Positions 1-10,450 are shown, counted from the first letter of the stretch. The stretch is 64,000 nt of DNA from Protopterus annectens (GCF_019279795.1 NC_056732.1:178530691-178594690), one strand, 5' to 3'. Notes: generated by a model not told the origin, from the sequence alone. A program made the numbers and translations.

Positions 1-936
1 TTCTAGAGTTAGTTGCTCAACCCAAATTAAGTAATGCTTTATCATTACATGTAGGAGTTCGAACCCATGTTGGTCAAATAAATTGACCAAATCTTTATGA
101 AAGTCAGAGTTGGGAATTAGACCAGTTGGAAATTGAAAGTGTCTGAGGCCCTTAGGTATCACCTTACATTCGATGCATTCCCTAAAATAGGAAATTTCCA
201 GTTTGAGCTTTTTAATTTTGAGAAGCAATTTATCAAAAAGTTTCAGTTTATCAGAAAGTGAATTATTGTTTACCTCATGTTGGACACCTTGATTGGTATT
301 CCTAATGTCCGCTGTGCCGTCACTGTGTCTCAAAAACACAAAATCCTCGGTTAACCAAGCACTCAAGGAAGGAGCTCCGTTAAAGGAGTTCCTAAACGAC
401 TGAACATTAGCGTTCTCATAGGATTCATGCAGCACAGGGTTACTCTCTGTGTCCATGTGAGCAGCCAGACTTTGTAGGCGTTCTCCGGTTGTTGCGATAG
501 CCCCACGATTAGAAGTAGAGTTAGTTTCAAAACGAGGAGGAGGAATTGTAGGACTTAAGGCAGGCAAACGTATTTGTGTTGGTGCAATCTCACTAGTTGA
601 ATCTCGGGCGTTCAGTGCATCACGTCCGTTAAGTAAACCAAGAGGAACGTTACTCTCCTGAAGTGGTACAACGCCCCCTGGCGTGGATTCAGCTGGGAGG
701 ATCTTAAAGTTGTTTAACGAAGGGAGAATGAGATTTTTCATCTCCTGCTGTTGGCTATCAAGTTTCTCAAGCCTCGCACAAAGCGAGTCCATACGTTCGA
801 ATAAAGAGTTAAACAAACCATCCTGAACTGCCAAAGGTGATGTAGCTGGTGCCGGATAGGCACTATTGCAGCTCCTAAGTAATGCTGGAACAGCATTAGG
901 GGAGAAATCATCACTACTATGAGATCCGGTAGCCAT
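1..936 (-). CDS. PLE polyprotein, N-terminal 312 codons (partial)
   Basis: From the ATG at 934-936 the minus strand stays open without a stop to position 1, giving 312 codons of the N-terminal part of a Penelope-like polyprotein. This part lies upstream of the RT core. Residues ~45-75 (around ERMDSLCARLEKLDSQQQEM) look like a coiled coil, followed by a Pro/Ser/Thr-rich linker. A Lys/Leu-rich stretch and a Cys pair (ECIECK) occur near residue 245. The ATG immediately follows the end of the pseudo-LTR. Absence of any stop over 936 bp suggests this copy is younger than most of its neighbours. The specific function of this N-terminal region is unknown to me; membership follows from the linked pseudo-LTR. 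Confidence 0.7.
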   Translation of the reverse strand, partial: MATGSHSSDDFSPNAVPALLRSCNSAYPAPATSPLAVQDGLFNSLFERMDSLCARLEKLDSQQQEMKNLILPSLNNFKILPAESTPGGVVPLQESNVPLGLLNGRDALNARDSTSEIAPTQIRLPALSPTIPPPRFETNSTSNRGAIATTGERLQSLAAHMDTESNPVLHESYENANVQSFRNSFNGAPSLSAWLTEDFVFLRHSDGTADIRNTNQGVQHEVNNNSLSDKLKLFDKLLLKIKKLKLEISYFRECIECKVIPKGLRHFQFPTGLIPNSDFHKDLVNLFDQHGFELLHVMIKHYLIWVEQLTLE

Positions 937-1542
937 AAACTTCGAATAATGTAGAAAGCACAAACCAGGAAACTAAAAAACGGATCGTAGCAGTAACGAA
1001 AGCAAAAACAGTATAGGCAGTAAACAGGACAGTCTTTAATCCAGTACAATGAAGCGCTTTTCGTCTGCCAGCATCTGCAGACTTCTTCAGACAAAAGTAA
1101 CTTACAATTAAAAAAGCTTAATATACTTAGCTGGTCAAGAATAACCAATCAAATAGAAACAAGCGAATATGAGCAATTAAAATAAATTACCTAACACAGG
1201 CTGTTAAAAACTAATAGTAATTCAAAGTAAAACAATCTTATACAAAAAACTTTAGTCTCCCTAGCTGATTAACCAAAACAGGATAAAAAAGCAAGTCAAA
1301 AATACATTAATTAGTGTTTATCATAAAAACATAAAACGTCATCTCAGGTAATTAGTTATCTAATAAGGTTTTTAAGTTTTAAAAGGCTGCTAATAGAGCA
1401 GCTATCATTCAGCCCTGGTATTACATAAGCATTTAACCTAATTTGCCAGCGTAACTCAGACAATTCCAACAAAAGGTGTGTAGGAGCTCCCCTTTTACTC
1501 TCAAGTATCTGGTCTATCACCATAAATCTAAAGTAATGGTCA
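936..1542 (-). repeat. Left arm of PLE inverted repeat (pseudo-LTR)
   Basis: This 607-bp arm is the reverse complement of 2606-3213, with few differences. It carries the ORF tail, 3' UTR and the ribozyme-like motif. The match stops exactly one side at the ORF start (936) and the other at TGACCATTA (1542). Confidence 0.9.
1041..1100 (-). ncRNA. Hammerhead-ribozyme-like motif in PLE-1 pseudo-LTR
   Basis: On the minus strand the order is CTGAAGA, one extra A, a 6-bp stem GTCTGC/GCAGAC, GAA, the palindrome AAGCGCTT, then C. This matches the hammerhead core (CUGANGA, helix II, GAA, helix III ending in U, then the cleavage-site nucleotide). The palindromic helix III would favour action as a dimer. 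The extra A before helix II is atypical and helix I is weak here. PLEs are known carriers of hammerhead ribozymes. Confidence 0.5.
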
Positions 1543-2792
1543 GTTTGGTTAATATTGTTATGACGCATTGGAAAAAGGAGAAAATTTTGAGCAACCATGC
1601 CCTCATGTCTAAGATCAGGTATTATACTCGCTACCTGGATGACATATTTATATTATTGGAGGGCAATCAAGAAGATGGTAGGCTCATCCTAGATTTCTTT
1701 AACACGTCTACGGACTTTCTGTCCTTTACTTCAAACTTTGGGACAGACGCCATAGCATTCTTGGACATCTGGTTAGCTAAAAACCAGGAGTTGAATGGTT
1801 ATGTTGCTACTATCTATAGGAAGCCTACCCACTCAAACTCCTTTCTTCACTTTAGTAGCTGCCATCCCCATCACCAAAAACGGTCAGTTGTTAAGGGGCA
1901 GCTCGTTAGAGCAGCCCGGATGGTCAGCCTGGATGAGGATTTTATGGCTGAATGTGAGAAATTAAAGAACATGTTTACACACAGAGGGTACCCAACTGGA
2001 CTGCTTGAAGGTTTGGTTAAGGAGGTTATTAATAAGAGAAGGAATGGTACTTATCAAGCCATTCTTAGTGTTGCCCCACATCCTCCAACTGATAATGCTG
2101 TTGTACCTACTCGGATTGTATGTCTAGAATCAGATGTTTGTTTTAAAAATAGACTAATTTTGACATATAGCATTAACAGTCACCTCATCTTGGACATTAT
2201 TAATAAAAACTGGAATATTTTTCGTACCAATAGCACAGTGTTGGGCAAAGTAGGCGATAACCCCGGAGTTACATATAGGAGAGGTAAAAATTTAAAAGCA
2301 CTACTAGAATTACCTACAAGTAATTTAACACGAACACCAGGCATGTTCAAATGCCAAAATTGTAACCAATGTAGACATATTAATGAATCAAACAGATTCA
2401 CTATTAATCATACTAGTTTTGACCTCCACTGTAGATGCACCTGTAACTCTAGGATGGTGGTCTACCTCGCCCAGTGTCAAAAATGTGAAGGTTTTTATAT
2501 TGGCAAGACAGAGCGTAAACTAAAAGAGCGTATTTATGAACACCTATACGCCATTAGTAAAGGCAAATTAGAAAATGCTCTTGCCAAACATATTAGCCAA
2601 GAAAATGACCATTACTTTAGATTTATGGTGATAGACCAGATACTTGAGAGTAAAAGGGGAGCTCCTACACACCTTTTGTTGGAATTGTCTGAGTTATGCT
2701 GGCAAATTAGGTTAAATGCTTATGTAATACCAGGGCTGAATGATAGCTGCTCTATTAGCAGCCTTTTAAAACTTAAAAACCTTATTAGATAA
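1543..2792 (+). CDS. PLE reverse transcriptase (C-terminal part) plus GIY-YIG endonuclease
   Basis: The open frame begins just before RT motif C (RYLDDIF, about 1630) and continues without a stop to 2792. The order is: the end of the RT palm, a thumb-like region ending near 2040, a linker with a Cys/His cluster (KCQNCNQCRH, about 2350), a second Cys group (CRCTC), and the GIY-YIG nuclease (VVYLAQC then FYIGKTERKLKERIYEH, about 2457-2545). In the known family the nuclease nicks target DNA and the RT primes from it. RT motifs A and B are absent because the copy is 5' truncated at 1543, so it cannot work alone. The open frame formally extends a little upstream, but that part is the antisense of the inverted arm. 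Confidence 0.9.
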
Positions 2793-3213
2793 CTAATTAC
2801 CTGAGATGACGTTTTATGTTTTTATGATAAACACTAATTAATGTATTTTTGACTTGCTTTTTTATCCTGTTTTGGTTAATCAGCTAGGGAGACTAAAGTT
2901 TTTTGTATAAGACTGTTTTACTTTGAATTACTATTAGTTTTTAACAGCCTGTGTTAGGTAATTTATTTTAATTGCTCATATTCGCTTGTTTCTATTTGAT
3001 TGGTTATTCTTGACCAGCTAAGTATATTAAGCTTTTTTAATTGTAAGTTACTTTTGTCTGAAGAAGTCTGCAGATGCTGGCAGACAAAAAAGCGCTTCAT
3101 TGTACTGGATTAAAGACTGTCCTGTTTACTGCCTATACTGTTTTTGCTTTCGTTACTGCTACGATCCGTTTTTTAGTTTCCTGGTTTGTGCTTTCTACAT
3201 TATTCGAAGTTTA
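2606..3213 (+). repeat. Right arm of PLE inverted repeat
   Basis: This arm is the reverse complement of 936-1542, with a 1063-bp spacer between the arms. It spans the last codons, stop and 3' UTR of PLE-2. Confidence 0.9.
3050..3105 (+). ncRNA. Degenerate hammerhead-like motif in PLE-2 3' UTR
   Basis: CTGAAGA at 3058-3064 is followed by the same GTCTGC/GCAGAC stem as in the left arm. Here the GAAAA after the stem has become six A's, so the conserved G of GAA is lost. That residue is essential in hammerheads, so this copy should be inactive. Confidence 0.4.
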
Positions 3214-3252
3214 AGGCCCTGTAAGACTGCTGTGGCAAATCCAGCTCTGGAT

Positions 3253-4470
3253 TTAGAAGAGAGAGGTAAATTGGCAATGCTTGGTGAAGGTGTGTACAAA
3301 GATCCAGGTTGCAGCTTCCAGGATGTCCTGGATAGGGACTCCCCTGAGAAATGCTGTAGAGGTTGATGTAGCCCTAGTGGAATGTGCTCTCATCTCCTGA
3401 AGGATAGGTATCCCATGGTGTTTGTAGAAGAAATGGATGCAGTGCGCTATCCATTTAGAAATGGTTTGCTTTGAAACGGTCTTGCCCTCTGTCCCTGTAG
3501 CAAAGCTGACTAGCAGCTGGTCAGATTTTCTGAAAGGTTTAGTCCTGTCCGGATAGAACCTAAGCTGCCTGTACACGTCCAGGGAGTGCAGGATCCTTTC
3601 CCCTTTATTCTGAGGATAAGGAAAAAGGGTTGCCAAATGAATGGATTGGTTTAAAGCCACACTAGATATCACCTTGGGCATAAATGATGGGTTAGTCCGG
3701 AGGGAAACCCTGTCCGCATGGAGGGTTCCATGGCCATAATGGCCTGCAATTCAGGCACTCTTCTTGCTGAAGTGATGGCTAGAAGTAAAGCTGTTTTCCA
3801 GGACAGGAATTTGAACTCTGCTGAGGCAGCAGGTTCAAAGGGTGGAAGCGTGAGTTTTTCCAATACAAAGTTAAGGTCCCAGGCTGCAGTGGGACCTCTC
3901 CTGGGGGGGGGTCCTTAAATTTTTGGCTCCTCTCAGGAACGGTTTGACCAGAGGATGAGAGAAGAGGTGTGGCTCAGTATTATAATGAGCAGAGATGGCA
4001 GAGGCTGAATCTTAATTGAAGAAAAGGATTGGCCTTTGTGGAGCATTTCTGCTAAGTAATCTAGTAATACGAGGTAAGCTGCAGTGGTGCAGCGGTATCG
4101 CCTCACAGTAAGAGGTTCTCCTGTTAGATTCTCGGCTGGAGCGCCTTCTGTGTGGAGTCTGCATGTCCTCCCAGTGGTCAAGTAGCATTTGAAAAACATG
4201 CATGAATGGGCTTGCCTTCGTTGAAGGTTGGGCATCGAGTTGGCACCTCAGCACCGTAAAAATCTACTGCCAATCATTAGTGGACCGGAGTTCCGCTGTG
4301 GTGACCCTTAACCGGGAAAAGCCGAAAGAACAATTTAGTAATATGAGATAAGCTGGGCACAGTTGTGTCCATTCCTTGAGACCGGCTCCAAGAACAGTAT
4401 ATTTTGCACTTTTCTGAATAGGATTTTCTAGTACTAGGCCTCCTTGCCTCAAGGCCGACATCCAGCAACT
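3253..4470 (-). pseudogene. DIRS-A tyrosine recombinase remnant
   Basis: Broken minus-strand frames (3253-3681, 3669-3863, 4264-4461) match the recombinases of DIRS-B and DIRS-F. The N-terminal core-binding part reads LEARRPSTRKSYSEK and the catalytic Arg lies in TSARRVPELQ. HSTRAT is the His-x-x-Arg box. The position holding the nucleophilic Tyr in relatives (FTKHYHL) reads FTKHCQF, a TAC to TGC change. A SINE at 4082-4335 splits the N-terminal part. The protein would join circular cDNA to the genome, but this copy cannot. Confidence 0.85.
4082..4335 (+). mobile_element. tRNA-derived SINE, copy 1, with ~20-bp target duplication
   Basis: The head resembles a tRNA promoter (GTGGTGCAGCGGTATCGCC, then a degenerate B box TTAGATTCTCGGC). 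The tail is GTTCCGCTGTGGTGACCC and GGGAAAAGCCGAAAGAA, of a type seen in fish-like tRNA SINEs. It is flanked by TAGTAATACGAGGTAAGCTG (4062-4081) and TAGTAATATGAGATAAGCTG (4336-4355). The uninterrupted site is seen in the matching part of DIRS-J near 53000. A second copy lies at 24391-24585. Confidence 0.8.
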
Positions 4471-4497
4471 CTTTACTTGGGGTTACTGGTGATCAGT

Positions 4498-5884
4498 TCA
4501 GGGGATGAGCCAGGCTGCTAGGTTCAGGGTTTGTAGCTGAGGATGCAGAATCTGGCCCTCTGCTGGGACAGCAGGGGGGGGGGGGGTCTGAGGCAGTTGC
4601 CATGGTGGCAGTACTGTCAGACTGCGCAAAAGTGGGTGCCAGTGTTGGCGTGGCCAGTCTGGTGCAATCAGGATTGTCCTTGGCTTGTCCTGTCTGATCT
4701 TTAGTAGAACCTTCGAGAGGAGGGGTAGACGGGGAAAGGAATAGATTGAGAGGTTGCCCCATGTAAAGGACAGGGCATCCACTTTCCATGCTTGGCCGTG
4801 GGGAGTTCTGGTGCAATATTTGCTCAACTGATAGTTCTGAGGGGAAGCAAATAGGTCAACCTCTGGTGCCCCCCCCACCTGTGGATCAGAAGCTTGAATG
4901 ATTTGGGTTCCAGTTTCCACTCGTGTGGGTCCATTAGGTTTCTGCTTAAGTTGTCTGCCAGTGAATTTAGCTTGCCTGGCAGGAATAGAGCTTGCAGATT
5001 CACTTAATTACTCAAGGCTGCGTTCCACAGAGCCATGGCTAACCTGCAGGGTGGGTAGGAATGGGTTCCCCCTGCTTATATACCACATAACTGTGGTGTT
5101 GTCTATCAATGGTTGCCCTGGAAGAATAAGGCATTTGAAGGCTGTCAGAGCATTCTGTACAGCTAACATTTCTTTTTGACTGAAATGCAGATGCATTTGC
5201 TTTGGGCTCCATTTGCCTTGAATGTATTGTCCTGCTATGTGAGCCCCCCCATGCACAATCTGATGCGTCTGTTAGGGTTTGGGCGGCAGGGGGTTTAGTG
5301 AAAGGGAGTCCTTTGTTGTGGTAGCAAGCCTCTGCCCACCAAAGGAACTCTGCCCTTAGGTAAGGAATGACAGGAATCATTGTTTCCAGATCCTGAGAAT
5401 GTTGACACCAGAGAATTTTTAGGTACCACTGAAGTTTCCTCAAATGCAGTCTTGCATATGGAATAAGTAGAATGCGAGAGGCCATGAACCCTCGGGCTTG
5501 CAGTATTTTTCATGCAGATAGCTGGGTTTTGGTGGCCAGTAGATTGAAGTAGCTTGTCAAATACATTTGTTTTTCTGGAGTCAGGAATGCCATCTGGGAA
5601 GTTGTGTTCAAGCTTGCTCCCAGGAATACAATCCGTTGGCTGGGTAACTGATTTGATTTCTTTTCATTGATTATGTACCCCAGTGAATATAAAAGTCTCT
5701 TTACAAATGTGAGGTGTTGGAAAAGCAATTCCTGACTGTCCACCTGAATCAGGCAATCGTCCAAATATGGGTAAATTTGAATTTTTCTCTGCCTGCAATA
5801 TGCAATGGCTAGAGCTAGGCATTTTGTATATACCCTGGACGCAGCAGATAAGCCAAAGGGAAGTGCAGAGAGCTGATCATGCAT
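4498..5884 (-). pseudogene. DIRS-A reverse transcriptase (C-terminal half) and RNase H remnant
   Basis: The frame 5510-5884 carries RT motif B (SALPFGLSAA) and motif C (YPYLDDCLI), followed by the FLGASLNT thumb region. Frames at 5039-5485 and 5008-5256 carry an RNase H (TDASDCAWGG, LHFSQKEMLAVQNAL, DNTTVMWYI). 4498-4920 is the C-terminal tail (LIAPDWPRQHWHPLL to LAAWLIP). Several frameshifts separate the pieces. RT motif A and everything upstream are deleted at about 5880. Confidence 0.85.
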
Positions 5885-6590
5885 ACAGTCTTTTTGAGGG
5901 GGAAGGCTGGCTTCCCCTAATTAAAGTTATAAGATCTTCAACCATTCTAAGCATTTGTTTCTGAGACATTTGGGCTTGAGAATGCACTTTGGCCATCTGT
6001 TTCCTAGGCGTAGTGCGAACTCTGGGCCTGAGAAATTCGGTATTTTTGGTTTGAAACAAAGTCGTTGGTTTAGTATGAAAATCCGTAGCCCTGAATACAC
6101 TCAGAAGCCAGTGTCGGCACAGCTGCTCCAGACCCATCCAAAGTAGACACATCCGCAGGTTCCATAGTCAAAGCATCTTGTGGCATACCAGACTCCGAAA
6201 GGGTCTCAGCAGAAGCCTGCGAATCTGAAGAAGCGGGTATTTGGGGCTGCAAAAGCAACTCACTGAGTACCGGCGGACTGGTGACTAGCTTAACGGAAGC
6301 CTAGTCAGCAGTTTTGGACCTATGCGGTCTGTCTCTGTCTATCTATACTTTGTTCCGGAAGATCGGTACTCGGATGGCTTATCGAAGATACTTCGGAATA
6401 TGGAGAACGAGAGCTAAAGAATTTAGCGACAAATATAGCCCAACGACGAATAGTTTTGGCATTGAACAAGGCACAAAACCAACAGCTTGGGACATCGTGG
6501 TCTTGGCCTAAACAGGTGACGCAGTAAGAATGAAAATCTCTGAGGTATTTGCTTTCCACAGGCAAGACAATTATTGACTTTTCCCGATAT
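5877..6590 (-). pseudogene. DIRS-A gag-like remnant
   Basis: The start ATG of relatives (DIRS-B, 35372) is ATA here (6588-6590). The next codons give VNNCLACGKQIP, then a frameshift leads to the frame 6320-6565 with FHSYCVTCLGQDHDVPSCWFC, the family Cys/His motif. Near 5880-5960 the gag segment MVEDLITLIRGSQPSPSKR appears, fused by deletion to mid-RT. The protein is presumed to bind RNA or DNA in the particle. Confidence 0.75.
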
Positions 6591-6689
6591 CAGTTAGAGC
6601 AAGAAAAAAGGATCCCCAACAGGGTACTTATCTTTTAGAAGACTTCAAGTCTGAAACACGAAAAAGTAAAACGAAAATTTCAGCAGGCG

Positions 6690-6909
6690 GCTGACCGGCA
6701 CTTGCGAACTTCTTCAGATACTGCACTGCAAGAAAAGCTGATGTAATGGCGTCGACTGCATGTTTTATACCCATGACGCCCTAACATCATGGAAGAAGTG
6801 ACAGCATCTGATGCAGAAATCCCAAGACTCTGGTATTCAGACCAAATGAGGGCTACCTGCAGGCAGATAACCAAATGTGATGACTGCAACAGTGAAACAC
6901 GAAGAAAAT
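6690..6909 (-). promoter_or_regulatory. DIRS-A 5' ITR with TATA box
   Basis: This is the family I terminal repeat, matching 57182-56940 of DIRS-J. On the minus strand GGTATAAAA lies at 6771-6763, about 140 bp inside the terminus and ~175 bp upstream of the gag start. The TGACGTCA of other copies is decayed here. Confidence 0.65.
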
Positions 6910-6994
6910 CTACTTTATGCCCTTCCATTCCTATGTTGCAGTATTCTTAGTGTGGGAAAGTACCACATCTTAATTAGTGGGAAGGGTAGAAGCA

Positions 6995-7865
6995 GATGTA
7001 GCCGATTCCACAAAACCCTGCAGGATTGCTCTAGCAAACCCTGCCCGGGCTCTGGAGACGTGGTCTAATTTGTAGTGTTTGGTGAAGGTGTGAACTAGGT
7101 GGCTGCTTCCAGGATGGAGGCTGTGTCCAGGCCTTTGAGGAAGGCTTTGGAGGTTGCCACTCCCCTGGCAGTGTGCACTCTTGCCCCCTGGAGTAACTGT
7201 TGGCCATGGTGGGAGTAGCAGAAGGAAATAATTTTCCTGATACAACAGGAAATGGTTTGTTTGGAGACTGCCTTCCCCAGGGCCCTAGGATGGAAGGATA
7301 CAAATAGTCGGTTAGATTTTCTGATGGGCTTAGTTTTGTCTATGTAGAATCTTAGTTGTTTGTGCACATCCAGGGAATGGAGTATCCTCTGACTATCATT
7401 GGTTGGAGAGGGAAAGAAGGTGGGCAGGAGAATGGACTGGTTTAGGGAGTTTGTTGACCACTTTATGCATGAAGGAAGGGTTAGTACATAGGGGTCACCC
7501 TATCCTTATAGAAGGTAGTGCAAGGAAAGCAGGCCATAAGAGCTTGCAACTCTGACACTCTTCTAGCGGAGTTAAGGGCTACAGCAGTACAGCCTTCAAC
7601 GTACACATTTGGAGCATAGCAACACTAGCTGGTTCAAATGGGGCCAGTGTTGATTTTTTCCAAACTGAAATGTAGGTCCCAGAGGGGTGAGAGGGGTTTT
7701 CTTGGTGGTGTGATGTGCAAGACCCCTTTTCAGGAATAGTTTGACATCTAGCCTGGATAGTAAAGGGGGGTCTAGTGGTTGACAGGCTGAAACTGCTGAT
7801 AGGTGGACTTTTACTGAAGAGTACGAAAGATCAGCTTTAATTAGTTCACATACACACATAGGTAA
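6995..7865 (-). pseudogene. DIRS-C tyrosine recombinase remnant
   Basis: Frames at 7596-7859 (core-binding part, YSSVKVHLSAVSA), 7095-7367 (LRFYIDKTKPIRKSNRLFVSF, HTARGVATSKAFLKGL) and 6970-7245 (HTFTKHYKL) together form a DIRS recombinase. The His-x-x-Arg box (HTAR) and the nucleophile Tyr (KHYKL) are retained, but the frame is broken at several points. Confidence 0.8.
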
Positions 7866-7955
7866 ATAATGGGGGGAGGATCTGCCTGGCCAGGGTCCCT
7901 GTCCTTATAGAGACACCATTAGGAGAATCTTTCCTATTTTGATAAGTAGGATTTC

Positions 7956-9440
7956 CTACTTGTAGATTTCCGGGCCTCCCTCAGGACTAAAATCACGTTC
8001 TCCAGGTAGTGGTGTCATCACCCAGAGTGTTAGGCCTAACATCCACTGGTGAGGATGAATTAGAGTTCCCTTTTGTTGTGTGAGAAGGTCCATCTTGTGG
8101 GGTAACTTGTGGTGACTGCCCTTGGCTAATGAGAGAAGTAGGGGGAACCAGTGCTGCCTTGGCCAGTAGGGTATCACCAGCAAGATTTTTGGTTTGCCCT
8201 TCTTGATTTTTAGGAGGACTTTTTGAATGAAAGGGAAGGGTGGGAAAACGTATAGAAACCGTCCCTTCCATGGAATGCTGAAGGCATCTACTCTCCAGGC
8301 AAGTGGAGAGTGGTCCTTGGTGCAGAACTTTTTCAACTGTCTGTTCTGGGGGGAGGCAAACAGATCTACCAGAGGTGTGCCCCACCAGTGGACAATGTCT
8401 AGAAAGGTATTCCTGTTCAACACCCACTCATGCTGAAGAAAGGAGAGGATGTTCTGCTGAGAATAACCACTTGCTTGTTGTCCTGAGAGGGGATGTATGT
8501 TGCCTGCAGGATTAAACTGTGCCTGGAGGAGAGGTCGCAAATTTATAGTTATCCAGCATAAGAGGTAGGCCTTGATCCCTCCCTGTTTAATATACTAGAT
8601 GACTGTGGTGTTGTCTGTGAATATCTGAAGGGGGCCCAGTTGAAGGGCAGGAAGGCAGGCTTTCAGGTCAAGAACAACTGCAGTGATTTCCCTCATCGAT
8701 TTTTTTTTTTTTTTTTTTTTTAGGATAGGATTCCAGGCCTCCTGTACCATTAAACCTTTCATGGTAGCCCCCCCACCTTAGGTCTGATGCACCTGTATGC
8801 ATATGCTGGGTTGGGAAGGGTGGTTGTAGTGGAAAGGCCTGGGTTCAGAAGTATTTGTTGGATCCACCACCTTAGTTCTGCTTTGAGGTAGGGCAGGAGG
8901 GTAATTCGTTGCTCGAGGGGGATGTTGGTGTTGTGACCACACATTTTTCAGGTACCATTGGAGCTTTTGCATGTGCATTCTGGCTAGGGGCAGCATCGGG
9001 ATATAGTCTGCCATGAGTCCCAAATCTGCAAGAAATGTCTTGCAGACATCTGATGAACCTGTAGACTTTGGAAGGGAGTGGAGATTGGCAGAACTTTGTC
9101 CCAAGTGAGGAAAGCCTGCATCAGGTCTGTTCTGATCTTGCAGCCTATAAAGATCTTGTCCAGCTGTGGGATTAAGGATGATTTTAGGCAGCTGAAGGTG
9201 AATCCCAAGCTTTAAAGTAGGGAAGTGGTGAACCTCAGATGATTTTGGAGGGTGTACTCTGTTTCTGCTGGAATGAGGATGTTGTCTAGGTAGGGGAAGA
9301 CTTGGAAACCTTTGGTTCTGCATAAAGCTATGGCTGGGGCTAGGCATTTTGCAAATACCCTGGGTGCAGTAGACAAACCAGGGCAAGGCTGTAAACTGAA
9401 AATGAGAACAGGGCCCAGTGAAACATAAGAATTTTCTGTT
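7956..9440 (-). pseudogene. DIRS-C reverse transcriptase (partial) and RNase H remnant
   Basis: 9212-9523 carries the RT part from MPLTENS through LSTAPRVFAKCLAPAIALC to FPYLDNILI, so the catalytic YxDD has become YLDN. 8778-9208 continues through thumb and connection. 7956-8540 is the RNase H C-terminal tail (LVDLFASPQNRQLKKFCTK, IPYWPRQHWFPLL). A T homopolymer interrupts the RNase H part at 8700. RT motif A and the N-terminal half are lost at the 9446 junction. Confidence 0.8.
8700..8722. repeat. Poly(T) run inside DIRS-C RNase H region
   Basis: Twenty-three consecutive T's interrupt a region that is coding in relatives. It looks like a homopolymer expansion or the remains of a poly(A) insertion on the minus strand. 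Confidence 0.9.
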
Positions 9441-9445
9441 AGAGG

Positions 9446-10450
9446 CATACCTCTCAACAGTACCGAATTCCTTGGTAAATACCAGTTCTGAGGGCAAAAT
9501 ATTGGGGTGCCACAAATTCCCACGTGGCCCCTTTAATTTCCAAATTTCCTGGGGGGGTTTTTTTTGTACTCCTGACATTATCACGTGCAGGCGTGCGCGA
9601 TGACGTCAGCAGACCAGTCTGTGTGTGTGCAAAGCACAGCTTTTTCTCCTCCAGGTAAAACCAGTAAACCGATATGAACAGAAGCAGCTTTGTGTGATGA
9701 CAGAGTGCACTTAACAGATTAACTGTTTTCATTGTGTGCACTTAGAGAAAAATGTGCTTTAATTTTTACTTATTTTAATGACTGCAGGACAAGCAGCAGC
9801 TTTACATTTGTCTACTGGCTACATATGTTTATGTGAGAGCTTCACCTTTCATTGTGTGCACTTATTTAACGGCTATAGGACAAGAAGCTTTACTTAACAA
9901 TTGTGCTTTCATGTTATTTAACGGCTGCAGCCTTATCTCATTATAAAAATGCATACCTTTGCTTTCAAATTTTCTGCATTGCCACTCATACAGTTAACTG
10001 AAAAGGAGTGACCTCAATACATACCCATATTTTACATGTCTGGAATTCATCTTTTTAGCTAAGTGTGCAACAGTTACTACTACCATTTTTACACTTTTAT
10101 TTAGTCAACAGCTTACTTGTGTTACTGTGTTCAAGAAGCATTCTGAGTCTATGTGATTGGATTACTAACCTGGTATATTTGCCACATCCCTTTCAAAGGT
10201 TTAAGCTGAATACATCCGTATCACCCTTCCTATTCCGTGGGTTGGTTTAAGAAACAGCTCCAATTAGTGCAACAGTTAATAGTTTTATAGAGCAACATTT
10301 CATTTACAAGTCCTTATGTTTCATCAGAGACAAGACCTGGCAACTAAAGGAAAAGTCCCTCATCCCTGTATTAGGAAAAGTGCCTATTACCATAGAAAAT
10401 CCTCAAATAAAATAAATTGCTGATTTTTTTTTTCTGTCATTGTCTCGTAA
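9446..10450. mobile_element. Unidentified insertion replacing part of DIRS-C
   Basis: DIRS-C RT homology stops at ~9445 and gag homology resumes by ~10560. The intervening DNA starts CATACCTCTCAACAGTA, almost the same as the terminus of the small element at 16640. A TGACGTCA palindrome sits at 9601-9608 and direct repeats of CATTGTGTGCACTTA occur at about 9731 and 9851. No ORF is recognisable. I could not find a matching inverted end on the right, so the boundary there is uncertain. Confidence 0.45.

Larger units (their letters stand above)
1..1542 (-). mobile_element. Penelope-like element, 5' part (PLE-1), running off the left edge
   Basis: Read on the minus strand, this segment starts at 1542 with the last ~60 codons of a PLE ORF (GIY-YIG tail). 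It continues through the 3' UTR (about 1370 down to 937) and then opens directly into the start of a new PLE ORF at 936. ORF tail plus UTR upstream of the ORF start is the pseudo-LTR arrangement known for PLEs. The 3' part lies outside the window. An inverted partner follows at 1543-3213. Family assignment rests on the GIY-YIG tail shared with the partner copy. Confidence 0.85.
1543..3213 (+). mobile_element. Penelope-like element, 5'-truncated partner copy (PLE-2)
   Basis: This plus-strand PLE copy starts inside the RT palm and runs through the GIY-YIG endonuclease and 3' UTR to 3213, where DIRS-A sequence begins abruptly. It is the inverted partner of PLE-1. Tail-copy arrangements of this kind are common in PLE insertions. 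Confidence 0.85.
3214..6909 (-). mobile_element. DIRS-A, family I DIRS retrotransposon, deleted and decayed
   Basis: Read on the minus strand, the order is 5' ITR (6909-6690), gag remnant, RT-RNase H, and tyrosine recombinase, ending at the PLE at 3213. The RT N-terminal half and most of gag are missing: gag sequence jumps to mid-RT near 5880. The right end (GAAGAAAAT at 6909) abuts the ICR of DIRS-C, so A is inserted there. The 3' ITR of A presumably lies left of the window, beyond the PLE. Confidence 0.85.

Noticed and set aside
2457..2560. UvrC-like or homing GIY-YIG endonuclease gene
   Set aside because: The GIY-YIG domain is fused in frame behind an RT palm and has a PLE 3' UTR, so it is a Penelope-like element.
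5767..6511. Plus-strand ORFs opposite DIRS-A gag and RT
   Set aside because: They are antisense shadows of minus-strand coding sequence that aligns with other DIRS copies.
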